NCBI RefSeq assembly: GCF_030812215.1 | Contig: NZ_JAUSSG010000012.1 | Location: 124,001-188,000 of the forward strand | Direction of reading: 5' to 3' | Length of the DNA stretch: 64,000 nt | DNA from: Variovorax boronicumulans | GTDB taxonomy: Bacteria; Pseudomonadota; Gammaproteobacteria; Burkholderiales; Burkholderiaceae_C | In this document: one piece after another, positions 52,725 through 61,207 of the stretch | Layout: every line of letters starts with the position of its first letter | Position numbering within the stretch: the stretch's first letter is position 1 | Program-made: the position numbers and the translations under genes | Notes under the pieces: model-generated | Database searches by the model: none | Told to the model about the DNA's origin: nothing | What the model saw: only the letters and a program-made list of their open reading frames with translations

Positions 52725-53411
52725 ATGACGTTGACGCACGGCAAGGTCGAAGCCTTCATCTTCGACATGGACGGCACCATGATCGACTCCATGCCCTGGC
52801 ATGCGCGCTCGTGGGTGGAGTTCGTGGCGCGCCATGGGCTGAAGCTCGATGTGAGCGACATCCTCGCGCGCACCACGGGCCGCACCGGCGTCGAGTGCAT
52901 GCACGAGCTGTTCGAGCGCAAGCTCTCCGATGACGAAGCCCAGGTGCTGGTGCACGAGAAGGAAGAGATCTACCGCGCCATGTTCAGCGACAACTTCACC
53001 GAGGTGGCGGGCTTCACCGCCTTCGCCAAGTCCGCCGTGGCGCGCGGCCTCAAGGTGGCGGTGGGCACGGCGGGCGACAAGCACAACATCGAGTTCGCGA
53101 TGTCGCGCCTGAAGATGGACCCGCTGCCGCTGGCCATCGTCGGCGGCGACGAAGGCTTTTCGGGCAAGCCCACGCCCGCGATCTTTCTGGAAGCCGCGCG
53201 GCGCATCGGCGTGCCGCCCGAGCGCTGCATCGTCTTCGAAGACGCGCCCTTCGGCATCGAGGCCGCCCGCCGCGGCGGCATGCGTGCCGTGGCCGTGTGC
53301 AGCACCCATACCGCCGCCGAGCTTGCCGGCCCCCATGTGATTGCCGCGGTTCGCGACTACAACGAACTCGCCCATTCGAATTTTCTGGAGACCCTCGATG
53401 ATGCTGCGTGA
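52725..53411 (+). CDS. HAD superfamily phosphatase (subfamily IA)
   Basis: A 228-residue HAD hydrolase. Motif I is FIFDMDGTMIDS (nucleophile Asp), motif II VAVGTAG, motif III Lys in GFSGKPTPAIFLEAA and motif IV IVFEDAPFGIEAARRGG. The cap is helical (about residues 20-85). It resembles sugar-phosphate or beta-phosphoglucomutase-like enzymes; the substrate is not certain. It begins 3 bases after prfB and its end overlaps the pepN start. Confidence 0.93.
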   Translation: MTLTHGKVEAFIFDMDGTMIDSMPWHARSWVEFVARHGLKLDVSDILARTTGRTGVECMHELFERKLSDDEAQVLVHEKEEIYRAMFSDNFTEVAGFTAFAKSAVARGLKVAVGTAGDKHNIEFAMSRLKMDPLPLAIVGGDEGFSGKPTPAIFLEAARRIGVPPERCIVFEDAPFGIEAARRGGMRAVAVCSTHTAAELAGPHVIAAVRDYNELAHSNFLETLDDAA

Positions 53412-56103
53412 TGCCCAAGGGCAACCCATTGCCATTCGCCGCGAAGACTATGCGGCGCCCGGCTACTGGATCGACACCGTCGACCTGACCTTCGACCTGG
53501 ACCCCGCCAAGACCCGCGTGCTCAACCGCATGCGCCTGCGCCGCAACCCCGACGCGCCCATCCAGCCGCTGCGGCTCGATGGCGACGAGCTCAACCTCGC
53601 GCGCGTGCTCGTCAACGGCCAGGGCGCCTCGTTCCGCATGGAAGGCGACCAGCTCGTCATCGACGGCCTGCCCTACGCGGAAGAAGGCGACTTCGAGCTC
53701 GAGATCTTCACCACCTGCTGCCCCATCAAGAACACCAAGCTGATGGGTCTGTTCGTGAGCGAAGACACGTTCTTCACGCAGTGCGAGGCCGAGGGCTTTC
53801 GCCGCATCACCTACTTCCTCGACCGCCCCGATGTGATGTCGACCTACACCGTCACGCTGCGCGCCGCCAAGGCCGCGTACCCGGTGCTGCTGTCGAACGG
53901 CAATTTGGTCGAACAAGGCGATCTGCCCGAGGGCCGCCACTTCGCCAAGTGGGTCGACCCCTTCCGCAAGCCCAGCTATTTGTTCGCCCTGGTGGCCGGC
54001 AAGCTGGTGGCGCGCGAGCAGCGCATCACCGCCCGCAACGGCAAGGAACATTTGCTGCAGGTGTACGTGCGCGCCGGCGACCTCGACAAGACCGAGCACG
54101 CGATGAACTCGCTCATCAACTCCGTGCTGTGGGACGAAACCCGCTTCGGCCTGCCGCTGGACCTGGACCGCTTCATGATCGTTGCGACCAGCGACTTCAA
54201 CATGGGCGCCATGGAGAACAAGGGCCTTAACATCTTCAACACGAAGTACGTTCTGGCCAACCAGGCCACCGCCACCGATGCGGACTACAGCAACATCGAA
54301 AGCGTGGTCGGCCACGAGTACTTTCACAACTGGAGCGGCGACCGCGTCACCTGCCGCGACTGGTTCCAGCTCTCGCTGAAGGAAGGCCTCACCGTCTTCC
54401 GCGACCAGGAGTTCAGCCAGGACCTGTGCGCCGACGCCTCGGCCCGCGCCGTGAAACGCATCGAAGACGTGCGCGTTCTGCGCACCGCCCAGTTCCCCGA
54501 AGACGCCGGCCCCATGGCCCACCCGGTGCGGCCCGACAGCTACATCGAGATCAGCAACTTCTACACCGTCACCATCTATGAAAAGGGTGCCGAGGTCGTT
54601 CGCATGATGCAGACGCTGGTCGGCCGCAAGGGCTTCGAAAAGGGCATCACCCTCTACTTCGAGCGCCACGACGGCCAGGCCGTGACCTGCGACGACTTCG
54701 CACAGGCCATTGCCGATGCCAACCCCGATTCGGAACTCGCCCGCCTCCTGCCCCAGTTCAAGCGCTGGTACAGCCAGGCAGGCACGCCCCGCCTTGCGGC
54801 GCACGGCGTGTACGACGCGCAGAACCGCAGCTACACGCTGAGCGTGGTGCAAAGCTGCCCGCCCACGCCGGGCCAGCCGACCAAGGAGCCCTTCGTCATT
54901 CCGCTGAACATCGGCCTGCTCGATGCCAACGGGCGCGAACTGCCGATCCAGCTCGAAGGCGAAAGCGACGTGACGCGCGGCACCCGCACCATCGTGCTCT
55001 CGCGTGCCGGCGAGCAACTCACCTTCGTGGGCCTCGACGCCGAACCCGTGCCGTCGATCCTGCGTGGCTTCAGCGCGCCGGTGATCCTCGACTTCGAGTA
55101 CACCGACGCCCAGCTGCTCACCCTGCTGGCCAACGACCCCGACCCGTTCAACCGCTGGGAAGCCGGCCAGCGCCTGGGCCTGCGCGCCGCGCTGCAAGGC
55201 ATTGCGGCCCTTGCCACCGACACCACCCCGGTGCTGAACGACGCCTACATCGACGCCATGCGCAGCGTGCTGCGCAACCCGCAGCTCGACGCCGCCTTCA
55301 AGGAGCTGGTGCTCACGCTGCCGTCGGAAACCTACATCGCCGAACAGCTCGACGTGGTCGATCCGCAGCGCGTGCACCTGGTGCGCGAAGCCATGCGCGC
55401 CCAGCTCGCCACCGCCCTCTTTGCCGACTGGGAGCAGGTGTACGAAGAGAACCACGACACCGGCGCCTACACGCCCGACCCGACCTCCTCGGGCCGCCGC
55501 GCGCTGGCCGGCATGGCGCTCAACTTCCTGTGCCTGGCGGCGCGCGCTTCGGGCGACACCGTCTGGCCCGGCAAGACGCTGCAGCGCTTCAAGGACGCGG
55601 GCAACATGACCGACCGCTTCAACGCGCTCAACGCGCTCGTGTCGTCGGGCCACACGCTCGCGGCGCAGGCGCTTGCACGGTTCCACGCCATCTTCAAGGA
55701 CGAGGCGCTGGTCATCGACAAGTGGTTCTCGCTGCAGGCCGGCGCCAGCGACCGCGGCGGCGACATCCTGCCGCTGGTCAAGCAGCTGATGAAGCACCCC
55801 GACTTCTCGCTCAAGAACCCGAACCGCGCGCGCAGCGTGATCTTCAGTTACTGCAGCGCAAACCCTGGCGCCTTCCACCGCCCCGACGCGGCCGGCTATG
55901 TGTTCTGGAGCGACCGCGTGATCGAGCTCGACGCCATCAACCCGCAGGTGGCCGCACGCCTGGCGCGCGCGCTCGACCGCTGGAGCAAGCTGGCCGAGCC
56001 GTACCGCAGCGCCGCGCGCGAAGCCATCGCCCGCGTGGCCGCCAAGCCGGACCTCAGCAAAGACACCCACGAAGTCGTTACCCGCGCTTTGGCCGGTAAC
56101 TGA
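53398..56103 (+). CDS. pepN: Aminopeptidase N
   Basis: A 901-residue M1-family zinc metallopeptidase that removes N-terminal residues from peptides in the cytoplasm. The substrate-recognition motif GAMEN is in NMGAMENKGLNIFNTKYV, and the zinc site HExxH is in VVGHEYFHNWSGDRVTCRDWFQLSLKEGLT (second Glu ligand downstream). The C-terminal half is the helical domain of E. coli-type PepN. The start is one of the tandem ATGs at 53398 or 53401, inside the end of the HAD gene. Confidence 0.97.
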   Translation: MMLRDAQGQPIAIRREDYAAPGYWIDTVDLTFDLDPAKTRVLNRMRLRRNPDAPIQPLRLDGDELNLARVLVNGQGASFRMEGDQLVIDGLPYAEEGDFELEIFTTCCPIKNTKLMGLFVSEDTFFTQCEAEGFRRITYFLDRPDVMSTYTVTLRAAKAAYPVLLSNGNLVEQGDLPEGRHFAKWVDPFRKPSYLFALVAGKLVAREQRITARNGKEHLLQVYVRAGDLDKTEHAMNSLINSVLWDETRFGLPLDLDRFMIVATSDFNMGAMENKGLNIFNTKYVLANQATATDADYSNIESVVGHEYFHNWSGDRVTCRDWFQLSLKEGLTVFRDQEFSQDLCADASARAVKRIEDVRVLRTAQFPEDAGPMAHPVRPDSYIEISNFYTVTIYEKGAEVVRMMQTLVGRKGFEKGITLYFERHDGQAVTCDDFAQAIADANPDSELARLLPQFKRWYSQAGTPRLAAHGVYDAQNRSYTLSVVQSCPPTPGQPTKEPFVIPLNIGLLDANGRELPIQLEGESDVTRGTRTIVLSRAGEQLTFVGLDAEPVPSILRGFSAPVILDFEYTDAQLLTLLANDPDPFNRWEAGQRLGLRAALQGIAALATDTTPVLNDAYIDAMRSVLRNPQLDAAFKELVLTLPSETYIAEQLDVVDPQRVHLVREAMRAQLATALFADWEQVYEENHDTGAYTPDPTSSGRRALAGMALNFLCLAARASGDTVWPGKTLQRFKDAGNMTDRFNALNALVSSGHTLAAQALARFHAIFKDEALVIDKWFSLQAGASDRGGDILPLVKQLMKHPDFSLKNPNRARSVIFSYCSANPGAFHRPDAAGYVFWSDRVIELDAINPQVAARLARALDRWSKLAEPYRSAAREAIARVAAKPDLSKDTHEVVTRALAGN

Positions 56104-56134
56104 TCAAGCAGCAAGCAAGGAACACGAAAAGCAC

Positions 56135-57151
56135 ATGGCTCAACAACAGAAGATTTCCCTCACCCGCTACCTCGTCGAACAACAGCGCGCCGACGGCCTC
56201 ATTCCCGGCCAGTTGCGCTTGCTGCTCGAAGTGGTGGCCCGTGCATGCAAGAGCATCAGCCAGGCCGTCAACAAAGGCGCGCTGGGCGGTGTGCTCGGCA
56301 CGGCCGAGAGCGAGAACGTGCAGGGCGAGATCCAGAAGAAGCTGGACATCATCGCCAACGAAGTGCTCATCGAGGCCAACGAATGGGGCGGCCACCTCGC
56401 GGCCATGGCCAGCGAGGAAATGGACAGCATCTACGTGGTGCCCAACCGCTACCCACAGGGCGAATACCTGTTGATGTTCGACCCGCTGGACGGCAGCAGC
56501 AACATCGACGTGAACGTGAGCATCGGCACCATCTTCAGCGTGCTGAAGAAGCCCGACGACACCCCCGGCGTGCAGGAGGCCGACTTTCTGCAGGCCGGCA
56601 CGCAACAGGTGGCCGCGGGCTACTGCATCTACGGCCCGCAGACCACGCTGGTGCTGACCGTGGGCAACGGCGTGGCCATGTTCACGCTCGACCGCGAGCA
56701 AGGCAGCTTCGTGCTGACGCAGGAAGACATCCAGATTCCGGCGGATACGAAGGAATTCGCGATCAACATGAGCAACATGCGCCACTGGGACGAGCCCATG
56801 AAGCGCTACATCGACGAGTGCCTGGCCGGCAAGGAAGGCCCGCGCGGCAAGGACTTCAACATGCGCTGGATTGCCAGCATGGTGGCCGACGTGCATCGCA
56901 TCTTGATGCGCGGCGGCGTGTTCATGTACCCGTGGGACAAGCGCGAGCCCGAGAAGGCCGGCAAGTTAAGGCTGATGTACGAGGCCAACCCGATGAGCTG
57001 GCTGGTCGAGCAGGCCGGCGGCGCGGCCACCAACGGCAAGCAGCGCATCCTGGACCTGAAGCCCACCAAGCTGCACGAGCGGGTGAGCGTGATGTTGGGT
57101 TCGCGTAACGAAGTTGAGCGTTTGACCCAGTACCACGCCGAAAAGGCCTGA
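56135..57151 (+). CDS. fbp: Fructose-1,6-bisphosphatase, class I
   Basis: A 338-residue enzyme of gluconeogenesis. Visible are SLTRYLVEQQ near the start, then the metal-binding DPLDGSSNIDVNVSIGTIFSV and the NMRWIASMVADVHRIL and GGVFMYPWD blocks, and later YEANPMSWLVEQAGGAA. Length is normal for class I. It follows pepN by 31 bases. Confidence 0.98.
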   Translation: MAQQQKISLTRYLVEQQRADGLIPGQLRLLLEVVARACKSISQAVNKGALGGVLGTAESENVQGEIQKKLDIIANEVLIEANEWGGHLAAMASEEMDSIYVVPNRYPQGEYLLMFDPLDGSSNIDVNVSIGTIFSVLKKPDDTPGVQEADFLQAGTQQVAAGYCIYGPQTTLVLTVGNGVAMFTLDREQGSFVLTQEDIQIPADTKEFAINMSNMRHWDEPMKRYIDECLAGKEGPRGKDFNMRWIASMVADVHRILMRGGVFMYPWDKREPEKAGKLRLMYEANPMSWLVEQAGGAATNGKQRILDLKPTKLHERVSVMLGSRNEVERLTQYHAEKA

Positions 57152-57160
57152 TGAGGTGGC

Positions 57161-57166
57161 TATAAT
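57161..57166 (+). promoter_or_regulatory. -10 box of tRNA-Thr
   Basis: A perfect TATAAT 10 bases before the mature tRNA-Thr 5' end, just after the fbp stop. A -35 at proper spacing is not obvious. Confidence 0.65.
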
Positions 57167-57176
57167 CTGAGGCTTC

Positions 57177-57252
57177 GCCGGTGTAGCTCAGTCGGTAGAG
57201 CAGCTCATTCGTAATGAGAAGGTCGGGTGTTCGATTCATCTCTCCGGCACCA
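57177..57252 (+). tRNA. tRNA-Thr (CGU)
   Basis: A 76-base cloverleaf with encoded CCA. The anticodon stem GCTCA/TGAGA has loop TTCGTAA, giving CGU. The acceptor GCCGGTG pairs with CTCCGGC except for one T-T mismatch, and the T-stem has two G-U pairs. Sequence composition changes right after it, so it is a likely insertion site for the island downstream; no second copy of its 3' end was found inside the window. Confidence 0.95.
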
Positions 57253-57256
57253 AATT

Positions 57257-57290
57257 AAAAGCCCGCTGTCCTCAGGACGGCGGGCTTTTT
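57257..57290 (+). terminator. Rho-independent terminator after tRNA-Thr
   Basis: The arms GCCCGCTGTCC and GGACGGCGGGC flank a TCA loop and are followed by TTTTT, 8 bases beyond the tRNA. Confidence 0.92.
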
Positions 57291-57425
57291 GCTTTTGAGC
57301 TCAAGTTACGCGACGGGTGAGCCAAACGAAGCTAGATTCAGCCAAGAACACCACAAAGCACCCATCACGGGCTTGCAAAGCTAAGGTAGCATGCGCGCCA
57401 AAAGCCGGACGGAAGCTGATCCAAC

Positions 57426-58292
57426 ATGCAAGTAGATATTCAAACAGCACGACTTTGCGCGCGAGCCTTCACAAGGCCAACGATCGCAGCATTGGCTAAC
57501 GGCAAGCCTCCAGCAGAAATATTTTCTTTTCTGAAAAATGCCAAAGGCATCGCGTCAAAATTCACTGTGGGTGAATTTTTCGCGGAGGCATTCAAAATAA
57601 TTGAAAGCCATTATCGTAACGAATATTTCTTCAAAGCGGCAATTACCAATCGAATTGTGTTTGGTCGGCACAGCCCAAGAACTTGCTCTCTATCGGTTGA
57701 ACTCCCAGTGGGAAATTCCATAGTTGATCTTGCAATATTCAACGGCACCTCAACGGCGTACGAAATAAAAACCAAACTTGATTCGCCGCGCCGCCTGATT
57801 ACTCAAACACCCGATTACTTAAGAGTTTTTGATCGCGTATTTCTAGTTACTGCACCCGAGCTCAGCACTTACTATGCAGACGTTTGCGATAAGCGAGTTG
57901 GAATTCTTGCGTTAAATCACAGCGGCTCTCTCCGCATGATTCGAGAAGCATCGAGCAATACAGAGAGTCTAGATGCTCGCTCGATGTTTAGAGTCTTGAG
58001 AAGAAGCGAGTATCAGCCCGCCTTGGAAAAATATTTGCACAGGCCCATTGATCGCCCCAATGGCTTGATTGCGAGTCACTGCGAAAAATTATTCGAAAGC
58101 ATTCCCAAATCAGACGCTCACGCTATTTACTTAGCGGCGATGCGCGCACGATTTACCAAACAATCTTTTGTAGACTTCATATCAACTTTGCCCAGCCACT
58201 TACGAGTCCTCGGCTACGCAACACCGTTAAACTCTGCTCAACAAAGTAAACTAATGATTTCACTTTCCAAGGGTTTTCAGCTAGATAATTGA
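57426..58292 (+). CDS. sce7726 family protein, PD-(D/E)XK nuclease-like
   Basis: 288 residues, AT-rich codon use unlike the flanking genes. By recall it matches the sce7726 family, normally next to a sce7725 gene as here. A nuclease-type core is visible: Glu66 (RNEYFF), then IVDLAIF (Asp101) and AYEIKTKLDS (Glu113-x-Lys115), the E...D...ExK order of PD-(D/E)XK enzymes. The remaining 170 residues are helical without motifs I know. No characterised activity is known to me; defence or island maintenance is inferred. The start at 57426 has no strong ribosome site, and the 173-base gap after the tRNA otherwise holds only the terminator. Confidence 0.8.
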   Translation: MQVDIQTARLCARAFTRPTIAALANGKPPAEIFSFLKNAKGIASKFTVGEFFAEAFKIIESHYRNEYFFKAAITNRIVFGRHSPRTCSLSVELPVGNSIVDLAIFNGTSTAYEIKTKLDSPRRLITQTPDYLRVFDRVFLVTAPELSTYYADVCDKRVGILALNHSGSLRMIREASSNTESLDARSMFRVLRRSEYQPALEKYLHRPIDRPNGLIASHCEKLFESIPKSDAHAIYLAAMRARFTKQSFVDFISTLPSHLRVLGYATPLNSAQQSKLMISLSKGFQLDN

Positions 58293-58339
58293 TTAATTTA
58301 TAGGGCTAGGATTCCTCACTCAAAATGAGGAGTTGATAG

Positions 58340-59290
58340 ATGTATAGCCCATATCTTTTCGCACGCGGATCGGAGTTACTTGCGCTTCGAGCTGTACTCG
58401 CTGAAGGGGGAGATCTATCGCGGCTCCTTCCGATCACTGAGCCAGTAGTCACCGATCTAGCGGCACTTCGTCGATGCATGGAAGCCTATGCCAAATCGAA
58501 TCAACCGCTTGGTGTCGTTATAAACCCCTACCGCCATGAATTCAATGATGGCGGCGCTAGATCTGAAGCATTCAGGGCAGGTCTTCAAGATTTGTTTAGC
58601 AAACACCCAAACTTACTTCCCACCTATCGAGTTCATGCGGGGGTAACGATTGCAAAAGCGAAGAAGTTTTTCAACCTCTATAAAAACAGACCTGTTGTAC
58701 TCGCATATCACAGTCCAACCTTAAGTCCTGCAGAATTGAAAAACTTGGCGGCAGCGCCAGAGATTATTTTCCACGTGGTAATGGACCAGTCGATCACTAC
58801 CGATCAGTGGAGCGCAATCCCCTCAAAGAAAACAATTGATTTGCGCGATCATTTCAACAAACTACCGCGTAACGCAGATTATTCTGGTCGTGAATTTTTC
58901 ACCGATCGCCACAAACTAATAGGGAAGAGTATTGCAGGTATCGGAGATTACGCTACCGTAGGTCGAAACTTGGACATTGGCGGAGGGCCTCCTGGAGCGA
59001 TAGCAATACATCCGACTTATCGAAATAAAGCCGGCGATATTTGGATTGAGCATTTTGTATCAGACGAAACCGATCGAAGTGTTGGAGATATTGGCGCAAA
59101 GTTCCTAGACGCTGCTGGCAAACTCACCTTGGCCGTTGCAGATCGACCAAAGGAATTTGGCTTTAATTCGGCAATCTCGGAGTTTCAACGCCACGTAGAA
59201 GACGGAACTTTTCCGGGGCTAGGAAAAAACAAAGAGCATCAAATTCATCACCACATACGATTGATGCTGGAAACCATAGCGGACACTTAA
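58340..59290 (+). CDS. sce7725 family protein (T4 beta-protein-like)
   Basis: A 316-residue protein with the sce7725/beta-protein N-terminal pattern: MYSPYLFARGSELLALRAVL, close to the family's MYxPYxRGKQxELxALRE. Later conserved-looking blocks are PITEPVVTDLAALRR, VVINPYRHEF, and IGIGDYATVGR-like SIAGIGDYATVGRNLDIGG with GAIAIHPTY. The fold may be a barrel, judging by alternating strands and helices; no catalytic site is assigned. GAGGAG lies at 58327-58332, 8 bases before the ATG. It is 47 bases behind sce7726 and surely a functional pair. Confidence 0.8.
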   Translation: MYSPYLFARGSELLALRAVLAEGGDLSRLLPITEPVVTDLAALRRCMEAYAKSNQPLGVVINPYRHEFNDGGARSEAFRAGLQDLFSKHPNLLPTYRVHAGVTIAKAKKFFNLYKNRPVVLAYHSPTLSPAELKNLAAAPEIIFHVVMDQSITTDQWSAIPSKKTIDLRDHFNKLPRNADYSGREFFTDRHKLIGKSIAGIGDYATVGRNLDIGGGPPGAIAIHPTYRNKAGDIWIEHFVSDETDRSVGDIGAKFLDAAGKLTLAVADRPKEFGFNSAISEFQRHVEDGTFPGLGKNKEHQIHHHIRLMLETIADT

Positions 59291-59348
59291 GTCAGCCTCG
59301 AATGAATAATGCGCCGCAACGCTCAAAAAAGAGTTGGCGTTCAAAAAA

Positions 59349-60548
59349 TTAATTCAGCCATTCTTTGAGCAGTTCATCAACTCGCTTTATAGAGCTGTAC
59401 CCGGCTTGAATCAGGATATCGGCGATATCTCTCCCGCAAATAAAAACGATCGGATGCCGATCGCTCCGTACCTCTTCATAAGCCTGTCGAGCAATTACCG
59501 ACGTCGTCACCAAGATGCCGAACTGCCGATGTCTGATACGCGAGATCAAGCGCGCGGTTTCTCGGACACCCACCGTATTTGCCGTCACGCCATTCGATGC
59601 AGGGCGATAGCACTTCGCCTCCAACGCGAACTCCGCGTAAACCGGGTCGCCGCTTAGTCCGAGCAAATATCTGCCTATCGCGTCCCGCCCACCATCGACG
59701 CTGCCTCTGGTGATCTCATCAATGATCACGCGCCGATCCGTCAGCTGATAAATCCGTGCAGCGAACGACTCGAAAGCGAGAGGCGAGTCTTTGAAGTGGG
59801 TCCAGACGCGCTCCAAGATCGCGGCTTTGAGCGGGGTGTCTGGCGTCTGCTCACTCTCCGTTCGGATCACCTTCGTAGGCTCAGAGGTCAGTGGGCTGTA
59901 TGCGCCCGATTCAACCCAAGAGCGCCACGTACTGGGGGCGGTTGCCGAGGCGCTTTCTTGCGAGATGAGGCTGTCGATCCACGCGCGCGGAATGGTGGCT
60001 GCATTGAGCACAGTAAAGACCGCGCGGTAGTTCTGAAACCGTTCCCCCGAGGTTGTCTTCCACACGGCAACCAAGTCCTCCGTCATGGGGAGACCGGGAA
60101 ACCCCGGCACGGCGAGCCCCTTGAATTGGACAGACCTACTGCTCTTCGCGGTTGGAGTCTTCGTGAAGACAAAGAAAGGCGGTAACTCCGCCCTCTTCGT
60201 TGCATCGCCGTGTGCCTTCTCGAACGCGGCCTTCAAAAGGAGATTCCCGCGCTTCGCCGTGTCATGAAGGTCGTGGCCCGGCGTGCGGTTGTCGCCGTAG
60301 TACACGAACTGTCCGGTATTCAAATCCAGGCGATCGGGCCAATCGCCTTCCTCGCCGCTCGAATAGAGCACGACGAATTTCTTCTTCACGCCCGAACCCG
60401 AAGCTCGAAAACCACCGAGATTGCCAACGCCAGGAAGGAGCTTGGAGATTGGGTCACTGCCGGTGTTGCCAGCACTCCCTCCCTCATAGATCGCATCCAC
60501 CACAAGGTCGGCAGTCGGCAAGTCCTCGAAGCTGAATATGCGGGTCAT
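59349..60548 (-). CDS. AspBHI/MspJI-like modification-dependent restriction endonuclease
   Basis: 399 residues. The N-terminal 180 residues resemble the AspBHI N-terminal, SRA-like domain that reads 5-methylcytosine: IFSFEDLPTADLVVDAIYEGG, DPISKLLPG, GGFR and YYGDNRTPGHDLHDT. The C-terminal 140 residues are a Mrr-type catalytic domain: FESFAARIYQL (Glu260), GSVDGGRDAIG (Asp289) and FALEAKCYRP (Glu310-x-Lys312), then ILVTTSVIARQAYEE. It should cut DNA near methylated cytosines, so no partner methylase is needed; none is present. The start is ATG 60548 (MTRIFSFED); the frame is open further upstream. It converges on the sce7725 gene. Confidence 0.85.
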   Translation of the reverse strand: MTRIFSFEDLPTADLVVDAIYEGGSAGNTGSDPISKLLPGVGNLGGFRASGSGVKKKFVVLYSSGEEGDWPDRLDLNTGQFVYYGDNRTPGHDLHDTAKRGNLLLKAAFEKAHGDATKRAELPPFFVFTKTPTAKSSRSVQFKGLAVPGFPGLPMTEDLVAVWKTTSGERFQNYRAVFTVLNAATIPRAWIDSLISQESASATAPSTWRSWVESGAYSPLTSEPTKVIRTESEQTPDTPLKAAILERVWTHFKDSPLAFESFAARIYQLTDRRVIIDEITRGSVDGGRDAIGRYLLGLSGDPVYAEFALEAKCYRPASNGVTANTVGVRETARLISRIRHRQFGILVTTSVIARQAYEEVRSDRHPIVFICGRDIADILIQAGYSSIKRVDELLKEWLN

Positions 60549-60792
60549 GGTCAAAGCGGAGGTCAAAGGGGCAGCCAGAGCGGAGTCGAGAAGCCTGGCC
60601 AGAACCATTCCTCGCGATATGCCTGCAAGCATTAGATTTGACAATCTTGACCGATTTCGGGCCGCGTCCAGACTTTTCTCAGAGGGGAATCTGCCGATGG
60701 CGATTCAGCGCTAGATACACTCATTTCATGAAATCCCGTCTGAACGCTCGCGCCCAGCTCCGCACGGACTCGGGCAAACCAGGAGAACGCGT

Positions 60793-61206
60793 GTGACCGA
60801 GGAAGGCAGTTCAGGGCAAGGCGCCCTCCTCGTCGATGTCGCCCGACTCGCCGCGAAGCTCGATCAATTCGCCACCGAGCGCGACTGGGCGCAGTTCCAC
60901 TCACCCAAGAATTTGGTGATGGCGCTGACGGGCGAAGTCGGCGAACTGAACGAGATCTTTCAATGGATGTCCGAGGCCGCTTCCAAAGAGGCCGGCCGAG
61001 ACGCCCAAACCGCAAAGGCCGTGCAAGACGAGCTTGCGGACGTTCTGCTTTACCTCGTGCGCCTCTCTTCGGTCTTGGGCGTAGACCTTGACGCTGCAGT
61101 CCAGCAGAAGCTGAAGGACAACGCTATGCGCTATCCCGCAGACAAGGTCCGGGGCAGCAGCAAGAAGCACGGCCAGCCCGAAGCCGGCGAATCTAGGAAG
61201 GATTGA
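60793..61206 (+). CDS. MazG-like nucleotide pyrophosphohydrolase
   Basis: A 137-residue all-alpha NTP pyrophosphatase of the MazG/RS21-C6 (dCTPase-like) type. It shows SPKNLVMALTGEVGELNEIFQW (Glu48, Glu51) and VQDELADVLLYLVRL (Glu80, Asp83), the paired ExxE and ExxD metal motifs. It would hydrolyse a (d)NTP to the monophosphate. It starts with GTG at 60793 behind AGGAG. The stop is one base before the next GTG start, so the two genes are one unit. Such single-domain MazG proteins in accessory DNA are candidates for nucleotide-depletion defence or for housecleaning. Confidence 0.9.
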   Translation: MTEEGSSGQGALLVDVARLAAKLDQFATERDWAQFHSPKNLVMALTGEVGELNEIFQWMSEAASKEAGRDAQTAKAVQDELADVLLYLVRLSSVLGVDLDAAVQQKLKDNAMRYPADKVRGSSKKHGQPEAGESRKD

Positions 61207-61207
61207 C

